Assembly (NCBI GenBank): GCA_964568355.1 | Contig: CAZMRK010000436.1 | Span: forward strand, 1-16,485 | Reading direction: 5' to 3' | Length of the DNA stretch: 16,485 nt | From: JAJPJX01 sp964568355 | GTDB lineage: Bacteria > Acidobacteriota > Terriglobia > Bryobacterales > Bryobacteraceae | In this document: piece by piece, positions 1-7,747 of the stretch | Position numbering within the stretch: the stretch's first letter is position 1 | How the letters are laid out: the number at the start of each line of letters is the position of its first letter | The notes under the pieces: model-generated | What the model was told of the DNA's origin: nothing | The model's database searches: none | What the model saw: the letters and a program-made list of their open reading frames with translations, nothing else | Position numbers and translations under genes: made by a program

Positions 1-113
1 CAGCATCTCTTTGAGGCCTTCGGGTTGCTGTTTGAGCAAAAGCAGGTTCCCCAGTTTGTTGGAATCGTTAGTAGTTAGCGAAAAACGACGGAGCCTTTGG
101 AAGCCACTTCGCT

Positions 114-160
114 CCCTTGGGCGCAGGGGGTCGGGCGTTCAAATCGCCCCGCCCCGACCA
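114..160 (+). pseudogene. tRNA-Pro-like 3' fragment (5' half missing)
   Basis: The stretch reads as the 3' part of a tRNA. There is a perfect 5-bp T stem (133-137 with 145-149) closing a TTCAAAT loop (138-144), then a 7-nt acceptor strand CGCCCCG (150-156), discriminator A and an encoded CCA (158-160). The GGGTC variable region before the T arm and the TTGGG around 117-121 resemble proline tRNAs. The matching 5' acceptor strand CGGGGCG is absent from the preceding ~100 bases, and the anticodon and D arms are not well paired, so this is not a working tRNA. Such 3' fragments are typically left as the distal attachment site when an integrase uses a tRNA 3' end. That origin is inferred here; no integrase is in the window. 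Confidence 0.55.
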
Positions 161-404
161 AACCTCCTGCTGATTCCACAAAAGCTCTTCAATCGGCGCT
201 CCCTCGCTTTCCCTGGGCTCTGCGACAGATCCGGCCTACTCCTGCAGCGTCGCCGCGCGCAAAGAAAGGCTCGTCCTGCAGCGCTTTTCGCTCTGGCGCC
301 ACCCCGCTCGAACACGGCCAAGGGATCCGGCGGCGCGCCTGTCGTGATCGCGGTGAATCTTATAGAATCAGGACGAAGATAGTCGCCCCGATCGCGGAGT
401 TCTT
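161..404. other. Non-coding stretch before the glycosidase-like gene
   Basis: I see no convincing gene here. A ten-base direct repeat TCCTGCAGCG occurs at 240-249 and 274-283. A TATAGAAT sequence at 361-368 could be a -10 element for the gene starting at 405, but no matching -35 box is visible at the right distance. The rest is GC-rich sequence with no motif I recognise. Confidence 0.3.
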
Positions 405-1505
405 ATGTACAGGCGCAAATTTCTAAAAGATTCGACACTTGGAGCCCCTTTCTTGATGGGGAAACGCAGTTCAAAAAGATCCATCGCAAAGGCCGTCGAC
501 AGCCCAGACGCGTCCGCAACGGCAACCGATCCACCGAGGCGCCTGGAGTTCAAGCGCATGCTCGTTCACTGGTCTCACCCTGTTGACGCAGAAGGTTCGA
601 TCTACGTCGATCCCGGGTATCTTCCTTTTGTCGACGAGGTCCAGCCACAGCTCGTTCAGGTTGGCTTTTATGGGTGTATTTTCTGGGCTTTCGCGCATGT
701 GCCCGAGGCGGTGAGGGGCGCAATCCAGGGCGCACTGCCCGGAGATGGAAATCTGAAGGCCTGCGGACATTGGTTCGAAAACCTCAATAAGGAGCTGCAC
801 AAGCGCGGAATCAAAGTTGTCGGCCACTTCGACGTTGAGTACCACGTGACCGGTCTCATCAACGGTCCTCAGGGACCGCGTGAAGGGTTCTTCAAGTTCT
901 ACAACGAACTTTGGGACGAGAAGGAGTTCGGACCGAAACCAGTGAAAGACCCCCTCGAGCTGCTCCAGCGGAAAGCTGATGGCACCCCTTTTGCCATCGA
1001 GCATCTCGAGGGCTACTCGCCGTGGCCCCTCTATCACGGCTGCATGATCAATCCGCACTGGCGAACGGTCCTCAAGGCCTTCGTAAAGCACGGCATAGAG
1101 CGCGGCGTGGACGGGTTCGTCGCTAATTACTTCTATCGCGAGGGGTGCATGTGCCAGTGGTGCGTTCGAGGCTTTAAGGACTACCTGCGCCAGCGTTATA
1201 AGCCTGCTGAACTTCGCAGGAACTTTGGTATTGAAGACCTGCACAAGCATCAATTCGTAGAAATCGTCGGCAGGTACCAACCGGACAATATGACGCCACT
1301 GCGCTTTGAGCAGTTGCGTTTCACGAGCATCTCAATGAAGAACGCGTATGACGAGGTTTTCATCGCCTATGGGCGTTCCTTGAAGCCTGATCTGATCCTG
1401 GCGCAGTGGCTGCACGGTCATAGCACCCCCGCACCCCACGATGAGCGGTTGATGCTTCCGCCTGAACTCTGGGCAAAGGGAGAAGACTATATATGGTACT
1501 CGTGA
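405..1505 (+). CDS. Tat-exported glycoside-hydrolase-like protein (GHL6/GH42-like), N-terminal part, frameshifted
   Basis: The start is ATG with GGAG five bases upstream (396-399). Residues 3-7 form a twin-arginine motif RRKFL followed by a short apolar stretch, suggesting Tat export. From about residue 50 the sequence resembles the TIM-barrel 'hypothetical glycosyl hydrolase 6' / family 42-like proteins. The CMCQWC motif at 248-253, followed by a basic F..YLR segment, matches the Cys-x-Cys...Cys signature I associate with that family. The frame stops at TGA right after YIWYS. The natural continuation (NDKPEPTLLLRYA...) is in the -1 frame, so 405-2320 was probably one protein of about 638 residues that lost one base near 1502. 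It is either a broken gene, a sequencing error or a two-chain protein. The substrate is unknown. Confidence 0.7.
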   Translation: MYRRKFLKDSTLGAPFLMGKRSSKRSIAKAVDSPDASATATDPPRRLEFKRMLVHWSHPVDAEGSIYVDPGYLPFVDEVQPQLVQVGFYGCIFWAFAHVPEAVRGAIQGALPGDGNLKACGHWFENLNKELHKRGIKVVGHFDVEYHVTGLINGPQGPREGFFKFYNELWDEKEFGPKPVKDPLELLQRKADGTPFAIEHLEGYSPWPLYHGCMINPHWRTVLKAFVKHGIERGVDGFVANYFYREGCMCQWCVRGFKDYLRQRYKPAELRRNFGIEDLHKHQFVEIVGRYQPDNMTPLRFEQLRFTSISMKNAYDEVFIAYGRSLKPDLILAQWLHGHSTPAPHDERLMLPPELWAKGEDYIWYS

Positions 1506-2320
1506 ACGATAAGCCGGAGCCCACCCTACTATTGCGCTACGCACGCGGCGCCGGAGGAGGGCGGCCTTGTATCGTCTCCCAGTGGGAGAGAGTGAAGATC
1601 CGCGCCGCGATGGCGGGGTTGGCTGCCAACGGCGGCGCAATCCCAGGCCGTATTGCCAACTTTAACGATCCACAATCGCGCCAGGAACTGGTGCGCTTCT
1701 TCCGCTTCATGAAGCAGCATGACGACATCTATCACGCCAGCACGGTGGCTGGTGAGTGCGTGTTGTTGTACCCCCGCAGCCACGTTCACCAGGGGCGTTT
1801 TACGGAGGCCATGTCAGCGTTCAACACCGTCGGCTTCAAGCTGCTGAACGACCATATCCTCTTCGATGTGCTACCCGACGATCTCGCCACGCCCGACAAC
1901 TTGGCTAGGTACAGACGAGTCTTTACGATCTCATCGCTGAGGGAGATGAGGCCGGAATACTATGACAGTTTTAGCCGCTTTGAAGCGCCTTCCACCGTTC
2001 GTGTCTCCGCAAGCCGTCCAGAAAAAGGAAACATTTGGGACATCCATTTTGTGAACTATAACCGCAAGGAGCCCCCCGAGAATGAGAGAACAGGCCTCGC
2101 TGCGGACGAGAACCCGATTCCCGTCTCTGGCGTCAAGGCCAATCTGGTCAGCCCAGCCGGGCTTTCGGTCCGCAAAATCGAGTGGATGACACCGGAGTTT
2201 CCGGAATCACGGGAGCTGCGCATCGAAAATGTAGGAAACCGTGTGCGCTTCACGGCTCCCGAGTTTCTGGTCTATGCCGTTGCTCGCGTTCATCCAGATA
2301 GTCGTTCTTCACATAAATAG
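1493..2320 (+). CDS. Glycoside-hydrolase-like protein, C-terminal part (trimerisation-like domain) after frameshift
   Basis: This frame continues the protein that stops at 1505. It carries what looks like the second half of a GH42-like enzyme. The region around FDVLPDDLATPDNLARYRR (residues about 123-141) resembles the glutamine-amidotransferase-like domain seen in the trimerisation domain of family 42 beta-galactosidases. A beta-rich C-terminal segment follows from about residue 165. An in-frame ATG at 1493 overlaps the end of the first part by 13 bases, and GGGAG at 1478-1482 lies 10 bases before it, so translational restart is possible. I see no slippery heptamer that would suggest programmed frameshifting. 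Without the N-terminal barrel this part alone is unlikely to be catalytic. No independent promoter is visible. Confidence 0.6.
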   Translation: MVLVNDKPEPTLLLRYARGAGGGRPCIVSQWERVKIRAAMAGLAANGGAIPGRIANFNDPQSRQELVRFFRFMKQHDDIYHASTVAGECVLLYPRSHVHQGRFTEAMSAFNTVGFKLLNDHILFDVLPDDLATPDNLARYRRVFTISSLREMRPEYYDSFSRFEAPSTVRVSASRPEKGNIWDIHFVNYNRKEPPENERTGLAADENPIPVSGVKANLVSPAGLSVRKIEWMTPEFPESRELRIENVGNRVRFTAPEFLVYAVARVHPDSRSSHK

Positions 2321-2343
2321 ACCCCTGGCGTTCATAGCAGCCC

Positions 2344-2371
2344 GGTGGAGACCAGGATCCTGACCTCCACC
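2344..2371. terminator. Hairpin between convergent genes
   Basis: GGTGGAG (2344-2350) pairs perfectly with CTCCACC (2365-2371). The loop contains a further small palindrome CAGGATCCTG (2353-2362). It sits in the 63-bp gap between two convergent genes, so it could end transcription from both sides. There is no T run, so a factor-independent terminator is uncertain. Confidence 0.45.
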
Positions 2372-2383
2372 CTGGAGTAAACC

Positions 2384-5300
2384 TCAGAACGCGAAACGCA
2401 ATTTCAGCTCGATCTGTCGCGGGTCGTACGTGGCCAGCCCGTGCCCGCCGAGTTGTCCCAGGTTCCCGATCCTACCTGGGTACGTGGTGGTATTGGGGTC
2501 GCCGGTGGCGAGATTGCCCGTGGTGGTGAACTGCGTGTGGTTGAACGCGTTGGTCACGTTCGCAATAAATTGCAACTCCCGTTTTTCGCCGAAGCTGAAA
2601 GAGCGGCTGAGCGTCAGATCGGTGTTGAAGCGGCCCGGACCGCGGATATCATCATAGGTCAGCGCTGCATTGCCCCACCAGTAGATATCCGTAGCGTAGT
2701 TTCCATTTGGCATCTTCACCACGCGTCCGGAGAAGGCATCCGGGTTGAACTTCAGAAAGGCATTCGCGGCAGGAGTGAAGACGCGGCCGGAGGGCAGCGT
2801 CACCGCCGTCTTGCCGTCGTAGAAATGCTGGTAGGACTCAGGCAGCTCCACGTCGACGCCCGGCACCCGGTCGGGCCGCTGATTGAGGGCCGACGTACCG
2901 CCAAGCACAATCAGCGGCATGCCGGACTGAATGATTTCCGAACCGCTGATCTTCCATCCGCCGGCCATCAGGCGCGCCACCCGATTCTTCAGTTCGAGCC
3001 CTCCTCCCTTGCCGAACGGCAGATCGTAGACGAAGCTGGCTACGAACCGGTGGGGAACGTCCACGAAGCCGAGGTGCCAGTTGTTATTCATGTTGAGGAA
3101 GTCCCGGCCGTTGGTTCCCAATCCGTCGATCCCCGTATCCGTGCCTCCATTGATGAACATGTCGCTGGCGGAGTTGGCCATGGACTTGGACCAGGTATAG
3201 TGGGCGTCCAGCAGGAACCCACCGGCGAAGGCGTGATTCACGTGGAGTTGCGCCGAGTTGTAGCGGGATTCCCCGTTGCTGATGGAAGTCAGACCGCCGG
3301 GATAAAGCAGGTTCGGCTGCATGGCGGCGGAACGGGAGATGGTGCGGCTGGCCAGGCTTCCGCCGAAAGGAATCAGGCTTCCGGTAGCCGGCTGTAACGG
3401 ATTCGGCACCAGATCCTGGGCGGGGTTTTTCCCGCCGCTCGCGACATAAGCGTTGCGCCAGGCATCCCGGTCCGCTTGCGGCAGGAGTTGATCGCTTTGC
3501 AGCACCCATTTGTTGGGAAGCTGATCCCCGCGCGTGCCGCTGTAAGTCAGAGAGACGAACCAGTTGTTACCGAATCGCTTCTCTACCGCGACGTTCACCT
3601 GCTGAATCCTGCCGTCCTTATACCCGTGCCGCGAGAACCAGGGAAATCCGTTGGCTACGCCGTAGAGCTGCGGGGCGGAGGGATTGGCCCCGATAGCTGG
3701 AATAATCTGCACCGTCGAGCCGGAATCGAAAGTGCCCGCAAGCACGCCGGCAGGATTCTGCAGCGGGAAGAACTGATAGGCCGTGGAGGTATCGAAGGCG
3801 CCGGTGCCGTACCGCGAAGGACCGGGGGCATAGCCCGTGCTGCTGGGCAGATAGGTAATGCCATAGCCGCCGCGCAGCACCATGCTCTGGGTCAGGCTGT
3901 AGGCGATCCCGAGGCGCGGGCCGAAGTCGCGGTAGTGCATATCCCACAGATGCCGATCGTAGCCATCGGTACCGGTGAAAGCGATAGCGCCCAGAGTGCC
4001 CCACGGATTCCTGGCGGTTTCATCGAAGGACGAAACCCGGTTGTGCCGCTCGACGGGGGCCGGCTGCAGTTCCCAGCGCAGGCCCAGGTTGATGGTCAGC
4101 CGCGAGTTCACCCGCCAGTCGTTCTGGGTATACAGGGCCGTGTAGCGCGTGGAAAGAGCGGGCCGCACACCGAATCCGGAAAGCAGGGTATAGGATCCCG
4201 CGCCCTGCAGCAGGTTCGCAGCCCCATATCCGCTCTGGATCGGAAGCGCATTCTGCGGCACGTTACCGCCGGTCGCGGTAAGGTATTCCGAAGCGATGAC
4301 ACCGGAGTAGATTTCCACCGAACCCTGCGCAAAATCCTCGTAATTCGCCTGGCCGGCGCGATACTCGGCTCCGGCCTTGAATGTCCAGCGGCCCCGGTTC
4401 TTGGTCACGCTGCCGCTCACCACTTCGCTGGTCTCCCGCATGGTCTTATGCGCCCAAGTCGTATTGCCCAGGCACATGTACCCGTTTCCAGGACAGAAAT
4501 CCGGCGTGGAGGTCCGGTCCGGCATAATTGCCTGTACCGCTCCGGGAACGCCGATCGTGTTCCAGTCAAAGTTTTCAGCCGGCGTCGCCCGCGAACTGCT
4601 GGCAATCCGGATCAGTCCGGCGCGCAGGTCGACAACCAGCGTCGGACTCAGGACAATGGTGTCCCCCAGGGTCAGATAGGGATTGCGGTCCTTGATGTTT
4701 TGCGATCCGCCCACATTGGAAGGCGTATAAAACGGATTGCCCTCGCCCCAGGGGCTGCCGATTTGAATCGACCCATTTGAGAAACCGCCGGCACCGTAGA
4801 TCGAGTGCCGGTTACCCCGCCGGTAGTCGACTTTGGTGTTGTTGGCGGCTTTGCTATAAGTCTGTTTACCGCTGCTGAAGTAGTTCTGATTGTTATAAAC
4901 GTCGATCGGGGTCCGGTTTGGATCAGGATAGTAACTGAACAGCTTCAGAGCATACTGATTCGGGTTGGGAATGATGTTATTCGGAATCGGCATGCGCCGG
5001 TATAGATTCGGGCCTGCTTCCGTCGCGCTGAACGGATCGTAAAGCTGCGTGTGCATGGGCTTGCCGTCCTGATCCGTGACCATGGTCTCGCTGAAGTCGC
5101 CTCGCTTCTCCGCGGCCGTCGGAACTTTGCCGAGCCAAAAGGCGCCCACCGAATGCGCCAGGCCTTCATAACTTGCGAAGAAGAACAGCTTGTCCTTGAT
5201 GATCGGCCCGCCGAATGCCGCGGACCAGGTCTCCGATTTGAACGGCGGCCGGCGTACTTTATTGGTGTTGTTCTGGAAACCGTTGGCGTTGAACGCTTCA

Positions 5301-6124
5301 TTGCGCACCCGCAGGCTGGCCGAACCGTGATACTCGTTCCCGCCGCTTTTGGTGATGATCGACATCACCCCCTGGCCGCGCCCGTTCTCCGCCGTGAAAT
5401 TGTTGACCAGCGTCCGGACTTCCTGAATGCCCTCCGGGTTAGGCATCACGGCAGCACTGTTGTAGGCCGGATCGTTAATCGGCACGCCATCCAGTTGGAG
5501 ATCGGCCGACAGCGTTTCGCCCCCGTTGACGGAAATGGCGCTGTACGCCGAGCGAGACGTATAGCCGATGCCGAACGAGTTTACCCCCTGCGTACTCGAA
5601 AAGGCAGCCTTCGCCGGGTACACACCCGGCTGCAAAATGGCATAGGCCAGGGGATTCCCGGTGAAGTTCGGAAGGGCCTCGATCAAGGTCGATGTCGCCG
5701 ACCCCTGCACGCTGGACGACTCGGTCTGGAGCTGGACCCCCGACGCGGTCACCTCAATCGCCTGCTGCGTTGAGCCGAGGCTGAGCTGCGCATCGACTCC
5801 GACGGTGGTGTTATTGGGAAGATTCAGACCCGTCTGGGCGTAGGGGCGGAAGCCCTGTGCCTTCACCGAGATACTGTACCGGCCCGCAGCCAGGTAGGGC
5901 ACCGTGAGCTCACCCACACTGTTGGCTTGACCTTCGAACTTTTGATTTGTGGTTTCTTCGGTGACGATGATCTGCGCTCCCTCTACCCGGGCGCCGGTCT
6001 CATCCATGACTACGACATGAATCGTGGATGATTTGATCTGAGCGAAACTGGCGCATGCCAAGGCCAGATAGACCGCCATCAGGCAAACCATCGAAGGTGG
6101 GCAAAAATAGCTGCGTTCTCGCAT
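2384..6124 (-). CDS. Oar-like TonB-dependent outer-membrane receptor with CarboxypepD_reg domain
   Basis: This is a complete protein of 1246 residues. I chose the ATG at 6124 over an upstream in-frame start because it is followed directly by a signal peptide (about residues 1-29, ending CASFAQ) and preceded by AAAGGAA (6135-6141). Residues about 30-96 form a carboxypeptidase-regulatory-like beta sandwich. A plug domain follows around 125-260 (LQLDGVPIND, MSIITKSGGNEYHGS), then a long beta-barrel ending in the terminal Phe (KLRFAF) used for outer-membrane insertion. The architecture and length fit the Oar family that is expanded in Acidobacteriota, where these receptors are assumed to import glycans or other large ligands. 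No TonB box is evident. It is divergent from a membrane-bound regulator, which suggests local control. The ligand cannot be read from sequence. Confidence 0.93.
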   Translation of the reverse strand: MRERSYFCPPSMVCLMAVYLALACASFAQIKSSTIHVVVMDETGARVEGAQIIVTEETTNQKFEGQANSVGELTVPYLAAGRYSISVKAQGFRPYAQTGLNLPNNTTVGVDAQLSLGSTQQAIEVTASGVQLQTESSSVQGSATSTLIEALPNFTGNPLAYAILQPGVYPAKAAFSSTQGVNSFGIGYTSRSAYSAISVNGGETLSADLQLDGVPINDPAYNSAAVMPNPEGIQEVRTLVNNFTAENGRGQGVMSIITKSGGNEYHGSASLRVRNEAFNANGFQNNTNKVRRPPFKSETWSAAFGGPIIKDKLFFFASYEGLAHSVGAFWLGKVPTAAEKRGDFSETMVTDQDGKPMHTQLYDPFSATEAGPNLYRRMPIPNNIIPNPNQYALKLFSYYPDPNRTPIDVYNNQNYFSSGKQTYSKAANNTKVDYRRGNRHSIYGAGGFSNGSIQIGSPWGEGNPFYTPSNVGGSQNIKDRNPYLTLGDTIVLSPTLVVDLRAGLIRIASSSRATPAENFDWNTIGVPGAVQAIMPDRTSTPDFCPGNGYMCLGNTTWAHKTMRETSEVVSGSVTKNRGRWTFKAGAEYRAGQANYEDFAQGSVEIYSGVIASEYLTATGGNVPQNALPIQSGYGAANLLQGAGSYTLLSGFGVRPALSTRYTALYTQNDWRVNSRLTINLGLRWELQPAPVERHNRVSSFDETARNPWGTLGAIAFTGTDGYDRHLWDMHYRDFGPRLGIAYSLTQSMVLRGGYGITYLPSSTGYAPGPSRYGTGAFDTSTAYQFFPLQNPAGVLAGTFDSGSTVQIIPAIGANPSAPQLYGVANGFPWFSRHGYKDGRIQQVNVAVEKRFGNNWFVSLTYSGTRGDQLPNKWVLQSDQLLPQADRDAWRNAYVASGGKNPAQDLVPNPLQPATGSLIPFGGSLASRTISRSAAMQPNLLYPGGLTSISNGESRYNSAQLHVNHAFAGGFLLDAHYTWSKSMANSASDMFINGGTDTGIDGLGTNGRDFLNMNNNWHLGFVDVPHRFVASFVYDLPFGKGGGLELKNRVARLMAGGWKISGSEIIQSGMPLIVLGGTSALNQRPDRVPGVDVELPESYQHFYDGKTAVTLPSGRVFTPAANAFLKFNPDAFSGRVVKMPNGNYATDIYWWGNAALTYDDIRGPGRFNTDLTLSRSFSFGEKRELQFIANVTNAFNHTQFTTTGNLATGDPNTTTYPGRIGNLGQLGGHGLATYDPRQIELKLRFAF

Positions 6125-6236
6125 ATGGACTTGGTTCCTTTCGGTGACTGCGCACCTGACAACTTGGTCGTTCCCGGAATCCCCGTCTCCGGCGTGGCGA
6201 TGCCGCCGCATTCTTACGCTGCCCGAGACTGGGCTG

Positions 6237-6265
6237 ATTCTATCCCGGCACGCCCCCGGCAGCAA
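6237..6265 (-). promoter_or_regulatory. Sigma-70-type promoter of the Oar-like receptor
   Basis: On the minus strand, TTGCTG (6260-6265) and TAGAAT (6237-6242) are 17 bases apart. The -10 matches consensus at five of six positions and the -35 at the first three. The expected transcript start near 6230 gives a leader of about 105 nt before the ATG at 6124. A weak -35 box is consistent with a need for an activator. Confidence 0.5.
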
Positions 6266-6268
6266 CGA

Positions 6269-6284
6269 TTAAGAAGGTTCTTAA
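6269..6284. promoter_or_regulatory. Inverted repeat, candidate operator
   Basis: TTAAGAA and TTCTTAA are perfect seven-base arms around a central GG. The site is AT-rich in otherwise GC-rich DNA and lies directly upstream of the receptor promoter's -35 box, centred about 46 bases before the predicted transcript start. That is a usual activator position. The divergent regulator at 6393 is the obvious candidate to bind it, but this is inferred from position only. Confidence 0.5.
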
Positions 6285-6392
6285 CGTCCAGACAAACTAC
6301 TGAAACTAAGTCAATTAGTCGCGTCGAACAAGTTTATCGGTTCCGAACGTCCGTGTGCTATGCTGGTCAGCATCGCAATCTTGGGAGGTAAG

Positions 6393-7706
6393 GTGGATAA
6401 CCCGGCGCACCTGCTCGCCGCGGAGAGGCTTCTGGCACTCTCACCGGGCGAGAAGGCGCTCATCAGGGAGCAGGTCCATACTCTGCTCCAGGATCCCGAA
6501 CTACGCGGCAGCCGCCGCTGCAAAGACCTCCTCACCTTCATCGTGGAGGAAGCCCTCAAGGGTAATTTCCACAACCTCAAGGAACGCGTCATCGGAGAGC
6601 GGGTCTTCGGCCGCTCGTCCACTTACGATACCGGCGCGGACGCAGTGGTGCGCGTTTCCGCCAACGAACTACGCAAGCGTCTGGCACAGCGCTACCTGAG
6701 GTCTGGCGAGGAACTGCCGTTTCAGATCAGCATTCCATCGGGATCCTATATTCCGGAGTTCCAATTCGGCAAGCCGGGAGACACCCCGGTCGCGGAGCCC
6801 CCGGAGATTCCCGGCGAAGTACGGCCGGAACGCCCCCGGCGCCATGCGGTGATCGCGCTCTCCGCTGCCCTGGCCTGCTGCCTGATCGTGATTCTGGTGC
6901 TGGGATTCAAACTGCGACAGTTACAGTCCGGCCGCGCCGCCGGTTCACTGCTGCCATGGGCCGCCGTTTTGGACGATAAATCCCGAACGTATATCGTGTT
7001 GGGCGATGTAGCCGTGGCGGCGGCACAGGACCTTCTGCACCTGAATCTCTCGCTGGATGACTACGTCAAGCGCGCCTACATCCCGTCAACCACTCAAGCC
7101 GATCCGCAAACCATGGCGCTGGCGCGTCTTCTCACCACCAAACGGCATACCAGCGTGGCCGATGCCGAACTTACCGCCCGCATCGCCGAGGTGAACGCGT
7201 TTCCGCGGCAGCGCGCGATCATTCGCTTTGCCCGCGAGATGCAGGTAGACGACTTCAAGAACGCCAACGCCATTCTCCTGGACAGCCGCCGCACCAATCC
7301 CTGGGTAGGCCTGTTCGAGAACCGCCTGAATTTCCACCTCGATTGGGACAACAAGCTCCAGCGCCACGTCGCCCGTAATCAGTCTCCGGCCAAGGGAGAA
7401 AAGAGCTTGTACATCCCCGCCGGCATCACCGGAGTCAGCGGCGAGGCGTACGCGGTGGTAGCTCTGCTTCCGAATCTGAGCACCTCGGGATTCGTCCTGA
7501 TCATCGAGGGAACCAACACGGAAGCGACGGAAGCCGCGGGGCAATTCGCGGCGGACGCTGCGCGGATTGCAGAGGCGCTTTCCAGGACCGGCATCCGGCC
7601 GGATTCACAGCCGCGGCCTTTCGAACTTTTCCTTCGCGTCGATGCCACCGGCGGCACCTCCAGCCGCGCAGAGCTGTTGAGCTATCGGATCCCGGCGGCG
7701 CGATAG
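6393..7706 (+). CDS. Membrane-anchored one-component transcriptional regulator (acidobacterial winged-helix-like type)
   Basis: The start is taken as GTG at 6393 because GGGAGG (6383-6388) lies four bases before it. An in-frame ATG at 6360 would add 11 residues but has no ribosome-binding site. The cytoplasmic N-terminal part contains the conserved run RRCKDLLTFIVEEALKG, then LKERVIGERVFGR, VVRVSANELRKRLAQ.Y and IPSGSYIPEF (about residues 41-124). I recognise this as the DNA-binding-like module found in many Acidobacteriota proteins, often fused to a sensor. A proline-rich linker leads to one transmembrane helix (about 151-173). The remaining ~260 residues would be periplasmic and match nothing I know. 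The ToxR/CadC-like layout and divergent placement suggest it controls the neighbouring receptor. The DNA-binding role is a family inference. Confidence 0.72.
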   Translation: MDNPAHLLAAERLLALSPGEKALIREQVHTLLQDPELRGSRRCKDLLTFIVEEALKGNFHNLKERVIGERVFGRSSTYDTGADAVVRVSANELRKRLAQRYLRSGEELPFQISIPSGSYIPEFQFGKPGDTPVAEPPEIPGEVRPERPRRHAVIALSAALACCLIVILVLGFKLRQLQSGRAAGSLLPWAAVLDDKSRTYIVLGDVAVAAAQDLLHLNLSLDDYVKRAYIPSTTQADPQTMALARLLTTKRHTSVADAELTARIAEVNAFPRQRAIIRFAREMQVDDFKNANAILLDSRRTNPWVGLFENRLNFHLDWDNKLQRHVARNQSPAKGEKSLYIPAGITGVSGEAYAVVALLPNLSTSGFVLIIEGTNTEATEAAGQFAADAARIAEALSRTGIRPDSQPRPFELFLRVDATGGTSSRAELLSYRIPAAR

Positions 7707-7747
7707 GTCGGGCGATTCCGCGTGCAGCCGGCCTGCCGAGCAACAAT

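Noticed and set aside
1..78. Possible ends of upstream genes: a plus frame reading ...FVGIVSS then TAG, and a minus frame open to the left edge containing NKLGNLLLLKQQPEGLKEML.
   Set aside because: Both are very short within the window. The minus frame lacks an ATG before the edge region and they overlap, so neither can be preferred.
61..160. Complete tRNA or the 3' end of a tmRNA.
   Set aside because: No 5' acceptor strand CGGGGCG is present. The frame after GCGAAAAACGACGG does not give a tag ending in ALAA, and the distance to CCA is too short for the tmRNA pseudoknots.
1488..1505. Programmed -1 frameshifting in the glycoside-hydrolase-like gene.
   Set aside because: There is no slippery heptamer or downstream stem-loop at the junction. 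A one-base deletion or sequencing error is simpler.
2441..3397. Long plus-strand open frames inside the Oar-like receptor gene (also at 3476-4780 and 5051-5773).
   Set aside because: These are GC-rich antisense shadows of the receptor. They have no ribosome-binding sites and are rich in Arg, Gly, His and Val without domain patterns.
7707..7747. Terminator between the convergent regulator and alpha-galactosidase genes.
   Set aside because: Only a four-base stem (GCAG/CTGC) is found and there is no T run, which is too weak to call.
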